Below, piece after piece: positions 8,243-16,364 of a stretch of 64,000 bases of DNA. Below the pieces are notes generated by a model. That model made no database searches. It was not told the DNA's origin and saw only the letters and a list, made by a program, of their open reading frames with translations. Position numbers and translations under genes: made by a program. How positions within the stretch are numbered: position 1 is the first letter of the stretch; each line of letters opens with the position of its first letter. Source of the DNA: Microvirga terrae (GTDB lineage Bacteria > Pseudomonadota > Alphaproteobacteria > Rhizobiales > Beijerinckiaceae); assembly GCF_013307435.2 (NCBI RefSeq), contig NZ_CP102845.1, forward strand, positions 4,152,001 through 4,216,000, read 5' to 3'.

Positions 8243-9091
8243 TTGCCAGATCAGTTGCGTTTCCTCGTTGCCGAAAGCGAGCCGCCCGAAGCCCGGGAAA
8301 GCCGCCGCGAGAGCGTGGGACGCAGTTCGGGAGAAACCTATGTCGATACCTTGCGCTTCCTTGCACCCGAGGCCGTTTGCCATCGGGTGAAGCCGGCCGA
8401 CAAAGGAGCCGCGCTGCCCGACCGGGCCGGCCTGAAGGCCTATCATGCGGTGTTCGTGACCGGCTCGCCGCTTCACCTCTACCAGGACACCCCCGAGACG
8501 CGCCGCGAGGTCGACCTGATGCGGGCCGTGTTCGAGGCGGGCGTCCCCTCCTTCGGATCCTGTGCCGGATTGCAGGTGGCCACTGTGGCGGCCGGCGGCA
8601 TGGTGCGTCCCAGTCGCAGAGGCCGGGAGGCGGGCTTCGCGCGCCGCATCACGCGCACGGAGGCAGGGCATCGGCATCCGCTCCTTGCCGGCCGGCCGGC
8701 CTCCTTCGACGCTCCGGCCTTCCACTCGGACGAGGTGGAGACACTGCCGGAAGGAGGAACGCTGCTGGCGCTCAACACGGTCACCGAGGTTCAGGCCGTC
8801 GAGATCCGGCATGAAGCGGGCGTGTTCTGGGGTGTCCAGTACCATCCCGAACTCGACCTGCGCGAGGTCGCGGGAGCGCTGCGGCGTCAGTGCGACGACC
8901 TGGTCAGGGAAGGATATGTGGGCAGCTCCGGCGATCTCGAGAAGCACGCTGCCATGATCGAGGCTCTCCACCAGGCCCCCGACCGACGAGATCTTGCCTG
9001 GATGCTCGGGCTCGACGCGCAGGTCACCCAGGTGGAGCACCGCCTAGCGGAACTGCGCAATTTCATTCGCTTCGTGATCGAGGGTCGATAA
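8243..9091 (+). CDS. Class I glutamine amidotransferase (GMP synthase-like)
   Basis: A 282-aa stand-alone class I glutamine amidotransferase domain. The nucleophile elbow is SFGSCAGLQ (Cys107), and the His-Glu pair is in GVQYHPE (His201, Glu203). The early segment RFLVAESEPPEARESRRESVGRSSGETY is typical of the GMP-synthase-like rhizobial group. The frame is open from 7952, but the TTG at 8243 lies six bases after GGAAAG and matches the family N-terminus, so it is chosen. The ~60 C-terminal residues form an extra helical tail. The acceptor partner is unknown; it could work in glutamine hydrolysis for amide transfer or in gamma-glutamyl cleavage. Confidence 0.8.
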   Translation: MPDQLRFLVAESEPPEARESRRESVGRSSGETYVDTLRFLAPEAVCHRVKPADKGAALPDRAGLKAYHAVFVTGSPLHLYQDTPETRREVDLMRAVFEAGVPSFGSCAGLQVATVAAGGMVRPSRRGREAGFARRITRTEAGHRHPLLAGRPASFDAPAFHSDEVETLPEGGTLLALNTVTEVQAVEIRHEAGVFWGVQYHPELDLREVAGALRRQCDDLVREGYVGSSGDLEKHAAMIEALHQAPDRRDLAWMLGLDAQVTQVEHRLAELRNFIRFVIEGR

Positions 9092-9157
9092 CCGACCGGG
9101 GTTCCGGTGCGCGGCGAAGATCTGTCCGTCGCAGGCGCGCGGCGCACCGGTGCCGCG

Positions 9158-10651
9158 TCAGCGTCTTTCCAGGAGAACGTAAAGGCCGGGCACCGGGCGC
9201 CCCGCCTCGAGACGGATGCGGCTCTCCACGGTCTCCAGGACGACGAAGTCCGTGGCCGTCGACCGGATGTGTTCGAGCGAATGGGCGAAGCGGCCGGAGG
9301 GCTGCAGCGTGAAGCCCTCCCCGGCTGCGAGCTCGATGCTCAGGACGAACAACCCGCCCGGCACCAGGGCGCCGGCGGCCGCGCGCAGGAGCGGTCCGAG
9401 ATCACCGAAATAGATCAGCGAATCCGCCGCGAACACGAGATCGAAGCGGTTCTGCGACGCCTTGAGATAGGCCACGGCCTCCGCCTTGACGAGTTCGGCA
9501 TAGCCGCCGCGCCGGGCAGCCTCCGCCAGCATGCCGGCGGAGAGATCGACCCCGACCAGGCTCGTCCCGAGGGGCTGCAGTTCCGCGGCGGCCAGGCCGG
9601 TGCCGCAGCCCAGGTCGAGCATGGTCCTGAACCCGGTCCGGTGCCCGGCCACGAGCTGCGCCATCCGGCACGGGGCTTCGTATTGCAGCGTCTCGAGCAA
9701 TTTGCTGTCGAACTGGGGCGCGAACTGATCGAAATAGGTTTCGATATACTCCATGGGAGCAGCCGTCATGGCTCGACCGAGCACGGCGTCGAGCAGATAG
9801 CGCCTGACCGGATCGTTCGGCTTCTCGGCAAGTCGCAACCGGCCGATCTCCGCGGCGGTTTCGAGATGACCGGCGGCGCTGAGAACCGAGAACGCGTCGC
9901 GCGCGATGATCTCGAGATCCTCGCGGTCCTCACCCGCAATCTCGGCATAATCGCGCAGGGCGTCCTGGACGCTGCCTTCGATCATGGCCTGGAACGTCAG
10001 CGCGCGGGCGCGCTTCTGCCGGGTCGGCGGATCGAGCGGCAGCGTCAGCCGGGCAGCCTCGTCGAATGCGCGCGCGCAGCCGGCGAAATCGGACACGATG
10101 AAGGAGAGGTGCCCGAGGGCGTAATGGGCGAGCCCGTTCACCGGATCGTGCGCGATGGACGCGCGCACAGCCGTCAGGGCGTCGTCGTAACGCTTCTTCC
10201 TGAACAGCAGCAGGCCGAGTCCGAGATGAGCCGCGGCGGCCTCCGGCTTGAGCGCGATGGTACGCCGGTAGGCGTCCTCGGCCGTCTCGACGTCGTCCAG
10301 CCTGTCGGCCACGCCGGCGAGGGTCTGCCAGGACTGCGCGTTCAGCGGATCGAGGTCGAGGGATGTCCTGATCGCCGTCAGCGCCTCGTCGTCGCGGTCC
10401 GCGGCGCTGGTGACGCTCGCCAGATCGCGCCAGAGGTCGGGGTTCTGGGGCGCCAGGGAGAGTGCGGCGGCAAAGCATTGGGCGGCCGCGTCGAACCGTC
10501 CGTTCTCCCAGTGAACGAGGCCGAGCTGTCGCAGTGCCGGGGCCGGATGGCCGCACTGATCGATCATACGGCCGAAATGCGGCAGGCTCGCCTGCAGGGT
10601 TGCCACGAGCGTCATCGTGACGGTGACGTCGGGAAGCTGAATGGTCGTCAT
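9158..10651 (-). CDS. TPR-repeat protein with C-terminal SAM methyltransferase domain
   Basis: A 497-aa fusion. Residues ~25-265 carry tandem tetratricopeptide-like repeats (for example HWENGRFDAAAQCFAAALSLAPQNPDLW and YALGHLSFIVSDFAGCARAFDEAARL). Residues ~330-490 form a class I methyltransferase with the SAM-binding motif MLDLGCGTGLAAAEL. Such fusions are predicted to methylate a protein or small molecule that the TPR part recognises; the target is unknown. The longest frame starts at 10699, but the ATG at 10651 (MTTIQLPDV) is the sensible start. It lies downstream of, and in the same direction as, the AraC-type regulator. Confidence 0.8.
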   Translation of the reverse strand: MTTIQLPDVTVTMTLVATLQASLPHFGRMIDQCGHPAPALRQLGLVHWENGRFDAAAQCFAAALSLAPQNPDLWRDLASVTSAADRDDEALTAIRTSLDLDPLNAQSWQTLAGVADRLDDVETAEDAYRRTIALKPEAAAAHLGLGLLLFRKKRYDDALTAVRASIAHDPVNGLAHYALGHLSFIVSDFAGCARAFDEAARLTLPLDPPTRQKRARALTFQAMIEGSVQDALRDYAEIAGEDREDLEIIARDAFSVLSAAGHLETAAEIGRLRLAEKPNDPVRRYLLDAVLGRAMTAAPMEYIETYFDQFAPQFDSKLLETLQYEAPCRMAQLVAGHRTGFRTMLDLGCGTGLAAAELQPLGTSLVGVDLSAGMLAEAARRGGYAELVKAEAVAYLKASQNRFDLVFAADSLIYFGDLGPLLRAAAGALVPGGLFVLSIELAAGEGFTLQPSGRFAHSLEHIRSTATDFVVLETVESRIRLEAGRPVPGLYVLLERR

Positions 10652-10815
10652 GAAATGGATCCAAAAATCATTTGCGCCGGAGGCAGGTCGTGGGATCAAG
10701 AATTAGCCGCTCTGGCTTTGCTGGACCTTGCAGGCCGACGCGGCATGGCGCCGAACCCCATCAACCTGGCGGGAGCTTCGCCCGGACACGTGCCTCCGAT
10801 CCGTGACAATCGGCG

Positions 10816-11607
10816 TCACCGATCGGTCCCGCGTCCCCGCATGTAGGCCTGAGGGCTGCACCCCATCTCGGTCCGGAACGCATAGACGAAGGCCGAGGTG
10901 GAGCCATAGCCGAGTTCGAGGGCGGTGCAGGTCACGTCGAGGCCCCCGCCCATGAGCTCGATGGCCTTGAACAGGCGCAGGCGCCGCCGCCAGGAGCGCA
11001 GGCTCATGCCGATCTCCGCCTCGAAGCGGCGGGCGAGCGTGCGTACCGACATCCCGAGTTCCCGGCCCCATGCCTCCGGACCACGCGCGTCGGCCGGATC
11101 CGCGTAGAGCGCTTCGCACAGGCCCGTGAGGGGCGATCCCCCGCGGGGCCACGGGAGCGCGCCGGGCAAGGGCTGCGCGCGCCGGAGCTGGTCCAGGATC
11201 AGGTCGGTCACCCGGCCGGCATAGCCGTCCCGATCCTCCTCCCCTTCGATGGCGGTGGCTTCGACGATGAGCGCCTTGAGCAGCGGCGTGACGCCGAACA
11301 CGGTCGGGCGCGCCGGCAGGCCACGACCGGCCTCGTCGGCGATCCAGAGACTGCGGAACTCGGCTCCGAGCAGGGATCCGGTCCGGTGCCGCAGTCCGGT
11401 CGGCAGCCAGACGGCCTGCTCCGGCGAGATCACGAACGAGTGTCCCTCCGCCGCCACCGTCAGCACCCCCGAGATCGCATAGACCATCTGGTTCCAGCGG
11501 TGCTCGTGTTCCGGAAAGGAATGGCGGGCCGGAATCGACTGAGCCCGCACGGTGATCGGACGAGGCGCCGCCGCCCCGGGTGGCGCTTCGATCGTCTCCC
11601 ACGCCAT
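10816..11607 (-). CDS. AraC family transcriptional regulator with N-terminal cupin
   Basis: A 263-aa regulator. Residues ~20-90 form a cupin-like sensor (HSFPEHEHRWNQMVYAISGVLTV). The C-terminal ~100 residues carry two helix-turn-helix motifs (GMSVRTLARRFEAEIGMSLRSWRRRLRL and VTCTALELGYGSTSAFVYAFRTEMGCSPQAY). ATG 11607 is preferred over ATG 11622 because GGGGGAA lies just before it. It is divergent from the TPR/MFS gene pair across a ~130-bp promoter region. AraC regulators of this kind often control a neighbouring MFS exporter, so it probably regulates the 11740-14288 pair. Confidence 0.9.
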   Translation of the reverse strand: MAWETIEAPPGAAAPRPITVRAQSIPARHSFPEHEHRWNQMVYAISGVLTVAAEGHSFVISPEQAVWLPTGLRHRTGSLLGAEFRSLWIADEAGRGLPARPTVFGVTPLLKALIVEATAIEGEEDRDGYAGRVTDLILDQLRRAQPLPGALPWPRGGSPLTGLCEALYADPADARGPEAWGRELGMSVRTLARRFEAEIGMSLRSWRRRLRLFKAIELMGGGLDVTCTALELGYGSTSAFVYAFRTEMGCSPQAYMRGRGTDR

Positions 11608-11739
11608 GTCGCGTTCCCCCATTTGGCAGTTGTTCTACATCATTTGGCCGACTGTCAAAATACGGCCAGGACGGTATGCCGTATAAGACCTCTCAACGAG
11701 CACCGATGCTCCTGTCCGCTCCCAGATGAGGATCCAGCC

Positions 11740-13059
11740 ATGACCCGTTTCGACAGCCGTGGCCTTCCCCTGTCGACCACGTCCGACCCTGCGGCGGAAC
11801 GCTACCGGGAAGGTGTCGACCTGCTCCTCTCGGCTTGGCCCGACGCGGCCGAGGTCCTGGAGGAGGCGATCGCAGCCGATCCAGACTTCGCTCTCGCCCA
11901 CGCGGCCCGCGCCCGCCTGCACGTCATCCGTAGTGAGGTTACGAAGGCCAAGGCGCGGATCGCTACGGCGAAGGAGATCGTCGCGCGGCGCGGGACCGAG
12001 CGCGAGCGCAGCCACGTGGCTGTCCTCTCGCTGGCGATCAACGGGCAATCGGCCCAGGCGCTGGAGCGGGCGCTCGCCCATGCCGAGATCTGGCCGCGGG
12101 ACGTGCTGATCCTGTCCCTGCCGCTCGGGGCCTTCGGGCTCTTCGCCTTCTCCGGCATGGCGGACCACGACCAGGCGCGCGTCGATCTCTGCGAGCGCCA
12201 CGCCCGGCATTTCGACGCCGACGACTGGTGGTTTCTCACCTACCGGGGCTGGTCTCATGCGGAGAACGGCAACGTTGCGCACGGTCGGACGCTGACGCAG
12301 CGCGGCTACGATTTGCGCGGAAACAATGCCAATGCGGCGCATGCACTCTCGCATGCCATGTACGAGGGCGGTGCGCACGATGAGGCGGAGCGGATGATCG
12401 CCGACTGGCTGCCCGGCTACGACCGCTGCGGAATCCTGCACGGCCACATCGCGTGGCACTCGGCGCTGGGCGCGCTCGAGCGCGGCGATCCGGAGCAGGC
12501 TTTGGCGATCTACGCGGAACACATCCAGCCGTCGGTGACGGCCGGCATGCCGGTCAACGTGGTCAGCGACACGGCCTCGTTCCTGTGGCGGCTGAAAGCC
12601 TACGGTCACACGGTGCCGGCTGGGCTGTGGCAGGACGCGGCCACCTATTCGACAGGCTACTTCCAGACGGCCGGCTTCGCCTTCGCGGACGTCCACATGG
12701 CGCTCATCGCGGCGGCGACCGGTGACAAGGCCGCAGTCGAGGAGCGCGTGAAGGCTCAGATGGCGCTGATCGATGCGGGCGCCCTGGCCGCCGGCCCTGT
12801 GGTGCCGGCGATCTGCCGCGCGGCCCTGGCCTTTGCGGAGGAGGACTACGCGGCTTGCGCGCGTATCCTGCAGCCGGTCGCGGCCGAGGTCGTGCGCATC
12901 GGCGGCAGCGGCGCTCAGCGCGAGATGATGGAGGACATGCTGCTGCTGGCCTTGATGCGCAGCGGCGAGGCCGCGAAGGCCGGTGAATTACTCGACAGTC
13001 GCCTCCATCGCCGCCCGTCGTCGCGCGACATGCGCTGGCACGGCCTGCTCGCCGCCTGA
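11740..13059 (+). CDS. Tetratricopeptide-repeat protein
   Basis: A 439-aa all-helical protein without signal peptide. Repeats are recognisable as AAEVLEEAIAADPDFALAHAARARLHV, NAAHALSHAMYEGGAHDEAERMIADWLPGY and HSALGALERGDPEQALAIYAEHI. It resembles the TTC38-like tetratricopeptide family found in bacteria and eukaryotes; no catalytic motif is visible. GAGG lies eight bases before the ATG. Eight bases separate it from the MFS gene, so the two form an operon, probably under the divergent AraC regulator. Confidence 0.75.
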   Translation: MTRFDSRGLPLSTTSDPAAERYREGVDLLLSAWPDAAEVLEEAIAADPDFALAHAARARLHVIRSEVTKAKARIATAKEIVARRGTERERSHVAVLSLAINGQSAQALERALAHAEIWPRDVLILSLPLGAFGLFAFSGMADHDQARVDLCERHARHFDADDWWFLTYRGWSHAENGNVAHGRTLTQRGYDLRGNNANAAHALSHAMYEGGAHDEAERMIADWLPGYDRCGILHGHIAWHSALGALERGDPEQALAIYAEHIQPSVTAGMPVNVVSDTASFLWRLKAYGHTVPAGLWQDAATYSTGYFQTAGFAFADVHMALIAAATGDKAAVEERVKAQMALIDAGALAAGPVVPAICRAALAFAEEDYAACARILQPVAAEVVRIGGSGAQREMMEDMLLLALMRSGEAAKAGELLDSRLHRRPSSRDMRWHGLLAA

Positions 13060-13067
13060 GAACTGCC

Positions 13068-14288
13068 ATGTCACGCGCCGATGCCGATATCGCAGCCGGG
13101 CCCGCGCCCATGGCCCGGTCCGGAAACACCGACGTCCTGAGACTCGCAATTGCGCAGGCGCTCGCAGGCGCCAACTCGGCGGTCGTGTACGCCACCGGGG
13201 CCATTCTCGGCAACATGCTCGCGCCCAGCCGGGCTCTCGCCACGCTGCCGATCTCCATCTTCGTGGTGGGAATGGCAGCCTGCACCCTGCCGGCCGGCGC
13301 CCTCGCCCGCCGCCATGGGCGCCGCGCGGCGTTCCTGGCCGGGACGGGATGCGGCGTGCTCACCGGGCTGCTCGCCGCCCTGGCCATCGTGCTCGGCTCG
13401 TTCTGGCTGCTCTGCCTCGGCACGTTCTTCGGCGGCGCCTACGCGGCCGTGGTCCTGTCGTTCCGTTTCGCGGCCGCCGACTGCGTCCCGCCGGAGCGGC
13501 GTCCGCGGGCCCCGTCGGCCGTCATGGCGGGCGGCGTGTTTGCCGGGATCATCGGCCCGCAGCTCGTCACCTACACCATGGACCTGTGGCAGCCCTACCT
13601 GTTCGCGGCGACGTTCCTGGCGCAAGCCGCCGTGGCGGCTCTGTCCGCCCTCGTGCTGCTCGGCGTGCGGGTCCCCATGCCCACGGCCGCGGAGATGGCC
13701 GGCGGCCGTCCGCTCGGCGCGATCCTGCGCCAGCCGCGCTTCATCACCGCGGTGATCTGCGGAGTGGTCTCCTACACGCTCATGAACTTCATCATGACGG
13801 CCGCCCCCCTGGCGATGCGCCTGTGCGGTCTGTCGCAGGAATCGTCCAATCTCGGCCTGCAATGGCACATCATCGCGATGTACGGCCCGGGCTTCTTCAC
13901 CGGCCGGCTGATCACCCGCTTCGGTGCGCCCCGCGTGGTGGCCTCGGGATTGGCCCTGACGGCCGCCTCCGCGGCCATCGGGCTGACCGGGGTGGACGTC
14001 GCGCATTTCTGGCTGACCCTGATCCTGCTGGGCGTGGGCTGGAACTTCGGCTTCGTGGGCGCGTCGGCGCTCGTGCTGGAATGTCACCGCCCAGAGGAGC
14101 GCACGCGGGTCCAATCGCTCAACGACTTCCTGGTCTTCGGCACGATGGCCGTCGGCTCCTTCTCATCCGGAGGGCTGCTGACAGCCTACGGATGGGACAC
14201 GGTCCTGTGGGTCTCATTCGCCCCTCTGGCCGTGGCGGTCGCGGCCCTCGTGGTCACGGGGCCGGTTCGGGGCGTGAAAACAACCTAG
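13068..14288 (+). CDS. MFS transporter
   Basis: A 406-aa inner-membrane transporter with 12 predicted hydrophobic segments. The cytoplasmic loop between helices 2 and 3 carries GALARRHGRRAAFLAG, the usual MFS signature, and a weaker duplicate (FFTGRLITRFGAPRVVASGL) follows helix 8. Drug/metabolite efflux is the commonest role for this type, but the substrate is not identifiable. It is co-transcribed with the TPR gene and lies downstream of a divergent AraC regulator. Confidence 0.88.
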   Translation: MSRADADIAAGPAPMARSGNTDVLRLAIAQALAGANSAVVYATGAILGNMLAPSRALATLPISIFVVGMAACTLPAGALARRHGRRAAFLAGTGCGVLTGLLAALAIVLGSFWLLCLGTFFGGAYAAVVLSFRFAAADCVPPERRPRAPSAVMAGGVFAGIIGPQLVTYTMDLWQPYLFAATFLAQAAVAALSALVLLGVRVPMPTAAEMAGGRPLGAILRQPRFITAVICGVVSYTLMNFIMTAAPLAMRLCGLSQESSNLGLQWHIIAMYGPGFFTGRLITRFGAPRVVASGLALTAASAAIGLTGVDVAHFWLTLILLGVGWNFGFVGASALVLECHRPEERTRVQSLNDFLVFGTMAVGSFSSGGLLTAYGWDTVLWVSFAPLAVAVAALVVTGPVRGVKTT

Positions 14289-14371
14289 CCCGGATCAGAC
14301 AACCGTCCCGCAGGCCCCTCACGGCCCGATCCGCTCTGGCGGGCGCGGCGGCATGTGCTGGACTTCGGCCG

Positions 14372-14545
14372 TCAGGGGCGCGGGGCGACGGTATCCGGGT
14401 TTGACGGGATCGGCTTGATCGTTTCCTGGCTCGCGGCCCGTCCCGGGGCGTTCTCCGGATCGGAATGCGTCTCGCGCAAGGCGAAGAAAATCACCACGAC
14501 GGCAAGGGCAACCGCTGCCAATGCCGTCCAATTGCGAATGCCCAT
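14372..14545 (-). CDS. Small single-pass membrane protein
   Basis: A 57-aa protein reading MGIRNWTALAAVALAVVV, then IFFALRETHSDPENAP and a Pro/Thr/Ser-rich tail. It has one transmembrane helix (about residues 7-23) and a polar C-terminal tail. AGGAGAG lies a few bases before the ATG at 14545, which makes it a convincing short gene. It is convergent with the MFS gene. No function is known; it may be a tail-exposed accessory peptide. Confidence 0.6.
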   Translation of the reverse strand: MGIRNWTALAAVALAVVVIFFALRETHSDPENAPGRAASQETIKPIPSNPDTVAPRP

Positions 14546-14568
14546 CGTGCTCTCCTGGCCTGAGGCTC

Positions 14569-14613
14569 GCGCATCGCGCGGAACATTAGGTCCGCGCCGA
14601 ACGATGCGCCGTC
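14569..14613. repeat. Intergenic repeat, family B (partial copy)
   Basis: Contains GTCCGCGCCGAACGATGCGC, which matches the family B element at 54.4 kb (read on its opposite strand) at all but one base of the shared block. A third copy lies near 59.1 kb. Confidence 0.5.
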
Positions 14614-14806
14614 ATCAGAAACGAAATCTGGAATTGACCCGGAAGCGTGTCTGCGTCCCGGTCGATGCTTCAGGGTCTGAACTCGAACGAGAGGAGCTGG
14701 TTCCTCCGGCCTAGCCGCAATCCGGCTGCGTTTCTCGACGCGAAGGCCGCCGGAATTTTGAACGTCGTCTCCCGACGATCAAACGAATTTGCAGAAAATT
14801 CGCCGG

Positions 14807-14822
14807 TGTGAAGCGCTTCACA
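14807..14822. promoter_or_regulatory. CRP/FNR-type operator candidate
   Basis: A perfect TGTGA-AGCGCT-TCACA, identical in both half sites to the CRP consensus TGTGA-N6-TCACA. Its centre is about 107 bases before the ATG of the first repeat-protein gene. The same arrangement recurs before the paralogue at 15516. The regulator identity (Crp/Fnr superfamily) is inferred. Confidence 0.55.
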
Positions 14823-14921
14823 GCGCAGCCCTCGACGATGGTTCAAAGTCTCATCATCGCCAACGGAGAGAGCATCTCAGGCGGTCTTGAGAGCAACGGT
14901 TAACACGAAGAGGAACCTACC

Positions 14922-15212
14922 ATGGAAAACTTCCAGTTCTCTGAAAACGACATCTTCCAGGACGCCTTCAACACGGCCCTCGGCGGCAATGCGACCTCGG
15001 CCCAGGTGGCCAACATCACGGATGCCGACAAGCTTCTCGACGGCAGCACCGACTGGTTCGGCGGCGGCTACAACGAACAGCTCTCCTACAACGACATCGA
15101 CCAGATGGCGACGAACACCGCCTACGGCGGCAGCGCGACCTCGGCCCAGGTGGCCGGCATCGTCGACAGCGACACGATGGTCGACACCAGCCACGGCCTG
15201 CCCCTCTTCTAA
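14922..15212 (+). CDS. Small acidic repeat protein, unknown family (paralogue 1)
   Basis: A 96-aa acidic protein made of two ~43-residue repeats: FQFSENDIFQDAFNTALGGN... and EQLSYNDIDQMATNTAYGGS..., each followed by ATSAQVA and an acidic D-x-D stretch ending in D-G/D-T. It lacks Cys and Arg and is rich in Asn, Gln, Asp and small residues, more like a structural or calcium-binding protein than an enzyme. There is no N-terminal signal peptide. The C-terminus ends HGLPLF. AGAGGAA precedes the ATG. Its leader is about three-quarters identical to that of the gene at 15516. I do not recognise the family. Confidence 0.75.
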   Translation: MENFQFSENDIFQDAFNTALGGNATSAQVANITDADKLLDGSTDWFGGGYNEQLSYNDIDQMATNTAYGGSATSAQVAGIVDSDTMVDTSHGLPLF

Positions 15213-15266
15213 GAACTCTCTCCGTTCGGGGCGCCATCGCCACCAAGGCCCGGCGCTCCACCCCCC

Positions 15267-15296
15267 GGCCCTCTCAGCTCCCTGGGAGGGCCTTTT
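15267..15296 (+). terminator. Rho-independent terminator after repeat-protein gene 1
   Basis: Stem GGCCCTC/GAGGGCC with a 12-base loop, followed directly by TTTT, about 55 bases after the stop codon. It separates the two paralogous genes into independent transcripts. Confidence 0.75.
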
Positions 15297-15402
15297 CGCA
15301 TCTCGCGCTCGACGTTCACCGACGCAGCTGTCACGGCAGGATAAAGCAGCAAGGCCGGGATCGGGATCGCCTCCCCCGGCCTCTCGGCCCGCGACGTCCG
15401 CC

Positions 15403-15418
15403 TGTGATGCGGTTCACA
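15403..15418. promoter_or_regulatory. CRP/FNR-type operator candidate (second copy)
   Basis: A perfect TGTGA-TGCGGT-TCACA, centred about 105 bases before the ATG at 15516, nearly the same distance as at the first paralogue. The central six bases differ between the two copies while both half sites are kept, as expected if the half sites are selected. Confidence 0.55.
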
Positions 15419-15515
15419 GCCCTTGTGCCGAAAGCCGTTCAATCTTCAACGATCGCCAACTGAGAGGGCATCTCGGGCGGTACTGAGCGCAACACCGACT
15501 TGAAAAGGACATTTC

Positions 15516-15905
15516 ATGCCGAATTTTCAAATTTCCCTGAACGACATCAACCAGACGGCGGCCAATACGGGCGTTGGCGCCGATGCGTCGTCCGCTCAAC
15601 TCGCCACCATCCATGATCCCGATACCATCTTCGATACTGGGGACAGCTGGGACTGGTCTTCCGGCGGCCCGGAGATCAACGTCCAGCTCGACACGAACGT
15701 CGTCAACCAGACGGCGGTCAACACGGCGTTGGGCGGCGATGCGGCATCGGCCCAGGCGGCGGCCATCAATGACCCCGACGCGCTCGTGGATTCCGGCAGC
15801 TACGATCACTCGCCGGACTTCAACTTCCAGATCTCCACCAACCTGATCAACCAGACGGCCGTCAACACCGCCGTCGACGTCGACCATCTCTTCCCGTTCG
15901 GGTAA
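15516..15905 (+). CDS. Small acidic repeat protein, unknown family (paralogue 2)
   Basis: A 129-aa paralogue of the protein at 14922 with about two and a half copies of the same repeat: FQISLNDINQTAANTGVGAD..SSAQLATIHDPD, VQLDTNVVNQTAVNTALGGD..SAQAAAINDPD, and a truncated FQISTNLINQTAVNTAVD. The consensus is N-x-(I/V)-x-Q-x-A-x-N-T-A-x-G-G-x-A-x-S-A-Q-x-A-x-I-x-D-x-D. The N/Q spacing is loosely like amyloid or beta-helix repeats (inference). No signal peptide; C-terminus DHLFPFG. AAAGGA precedes the ATG. It is followed by a strong hairpin and, on the same strand further on, an RTX gene. Confidence 0.75.
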   Translation: MPNFQISLNDINQTAANTGVGADASSAQLATIHDPDTIFDTGDSWDWSSGGPEINVQLDTNVVNQTAVNTALGGDAASAQAAAINDPDALVDSGSYDHSPDFNFQISTNLINQTAVNTAVDVDHLFPFG

Positions 15906-15918
15906 GTCCCGCCGGCGA

Positions 15919-15951
15919 GGGAGCGTCATCGGCCGCGCCGATGACGCTCCC
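15919..15951 (+). terminator. Strong hairpin after repeat-protein gene 2
   Basis: A perfect 15-bp stem (GGGAGCGTCATCGGC with its complement) and CGC loop begins 13 bases after the stop. It lacks a clean T-run but lies between convergent genes, so it may end transcription from both sides. Confidence 0.6.
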
Positions 15952-15995
15952 GCTTCATCTCGGCCCTGCACTTGTGGGGCGGTCGTGCTCCCGCC

Positions 15996-16364
15996 TCACG
16001 GCGTAGGCGTGGACAGAGCCTGTCGGAGCTGAGCGGGATCGACCGCGACCTTGAGCACCGTTCCGCCGAAATCCAGCACCAGGACGGGGTCGCCGCCGGC
16101 CTGCTCGATCCGCGTGCTCAAGGGCTGCACCGGCACGCTCTTGGCGTGATTGGGCCCGGCATCCGCGCCAAAGGTTCTGGGCGGCTTGTCCCTGTGGGTC
16201 CGCACCATCTCGCGGAGCAAGTCCGTCACGAGGGGCGTTGAATCGACCGCGCCGAGAAGAACCTCGTATTCCCGGCCCGTGTCGGCGCGGATCCCCAATG
16301 CCACGATGGCTCCGTCGTCCGACACCTGGACCCGCCAGGCCTGTGAACCAATCCGCTTGACCAA
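15996..16364 (-). CDS. Hypothetical protein, TTG start
   Basis: A 122-aa soluble protein, MVKRIGSQAWRVQVSDDGAI... ending LSTPTP. The frame is open from 16532, but the TTG at 16364 is preceded by GGAGGAG at eight bases, far better than the upstream ATGs. Alternating beta-like stretches (VLLGAVDSTPLVTDLLREM, PVLVLDFGGTVLKVAVD) suggest a small alpha/beta fold. I do not recognise the family. It is convergent with the repeat-protein gene. Confidence 0.5.
   Translation of the reverse strand: MVKRIGSQAWRVQVSDDGAIVALGIRADTGREYEVLLGAVDSTPLVTDLLREMVRTHRDKPPRTFGADAGPNHAKSVPVQPLSTRIEQAGGDPVLVLDFGGTVLKVAVDPAQLRQALSTPTP

Noticed and set aside
14922..15905. Double-glycine leader peptides (bacteriocin type) in the two small repeat proteins
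   Set aside because: The GG pairs are internal and part of the repeat, not at the end of a short N-terminal leader.
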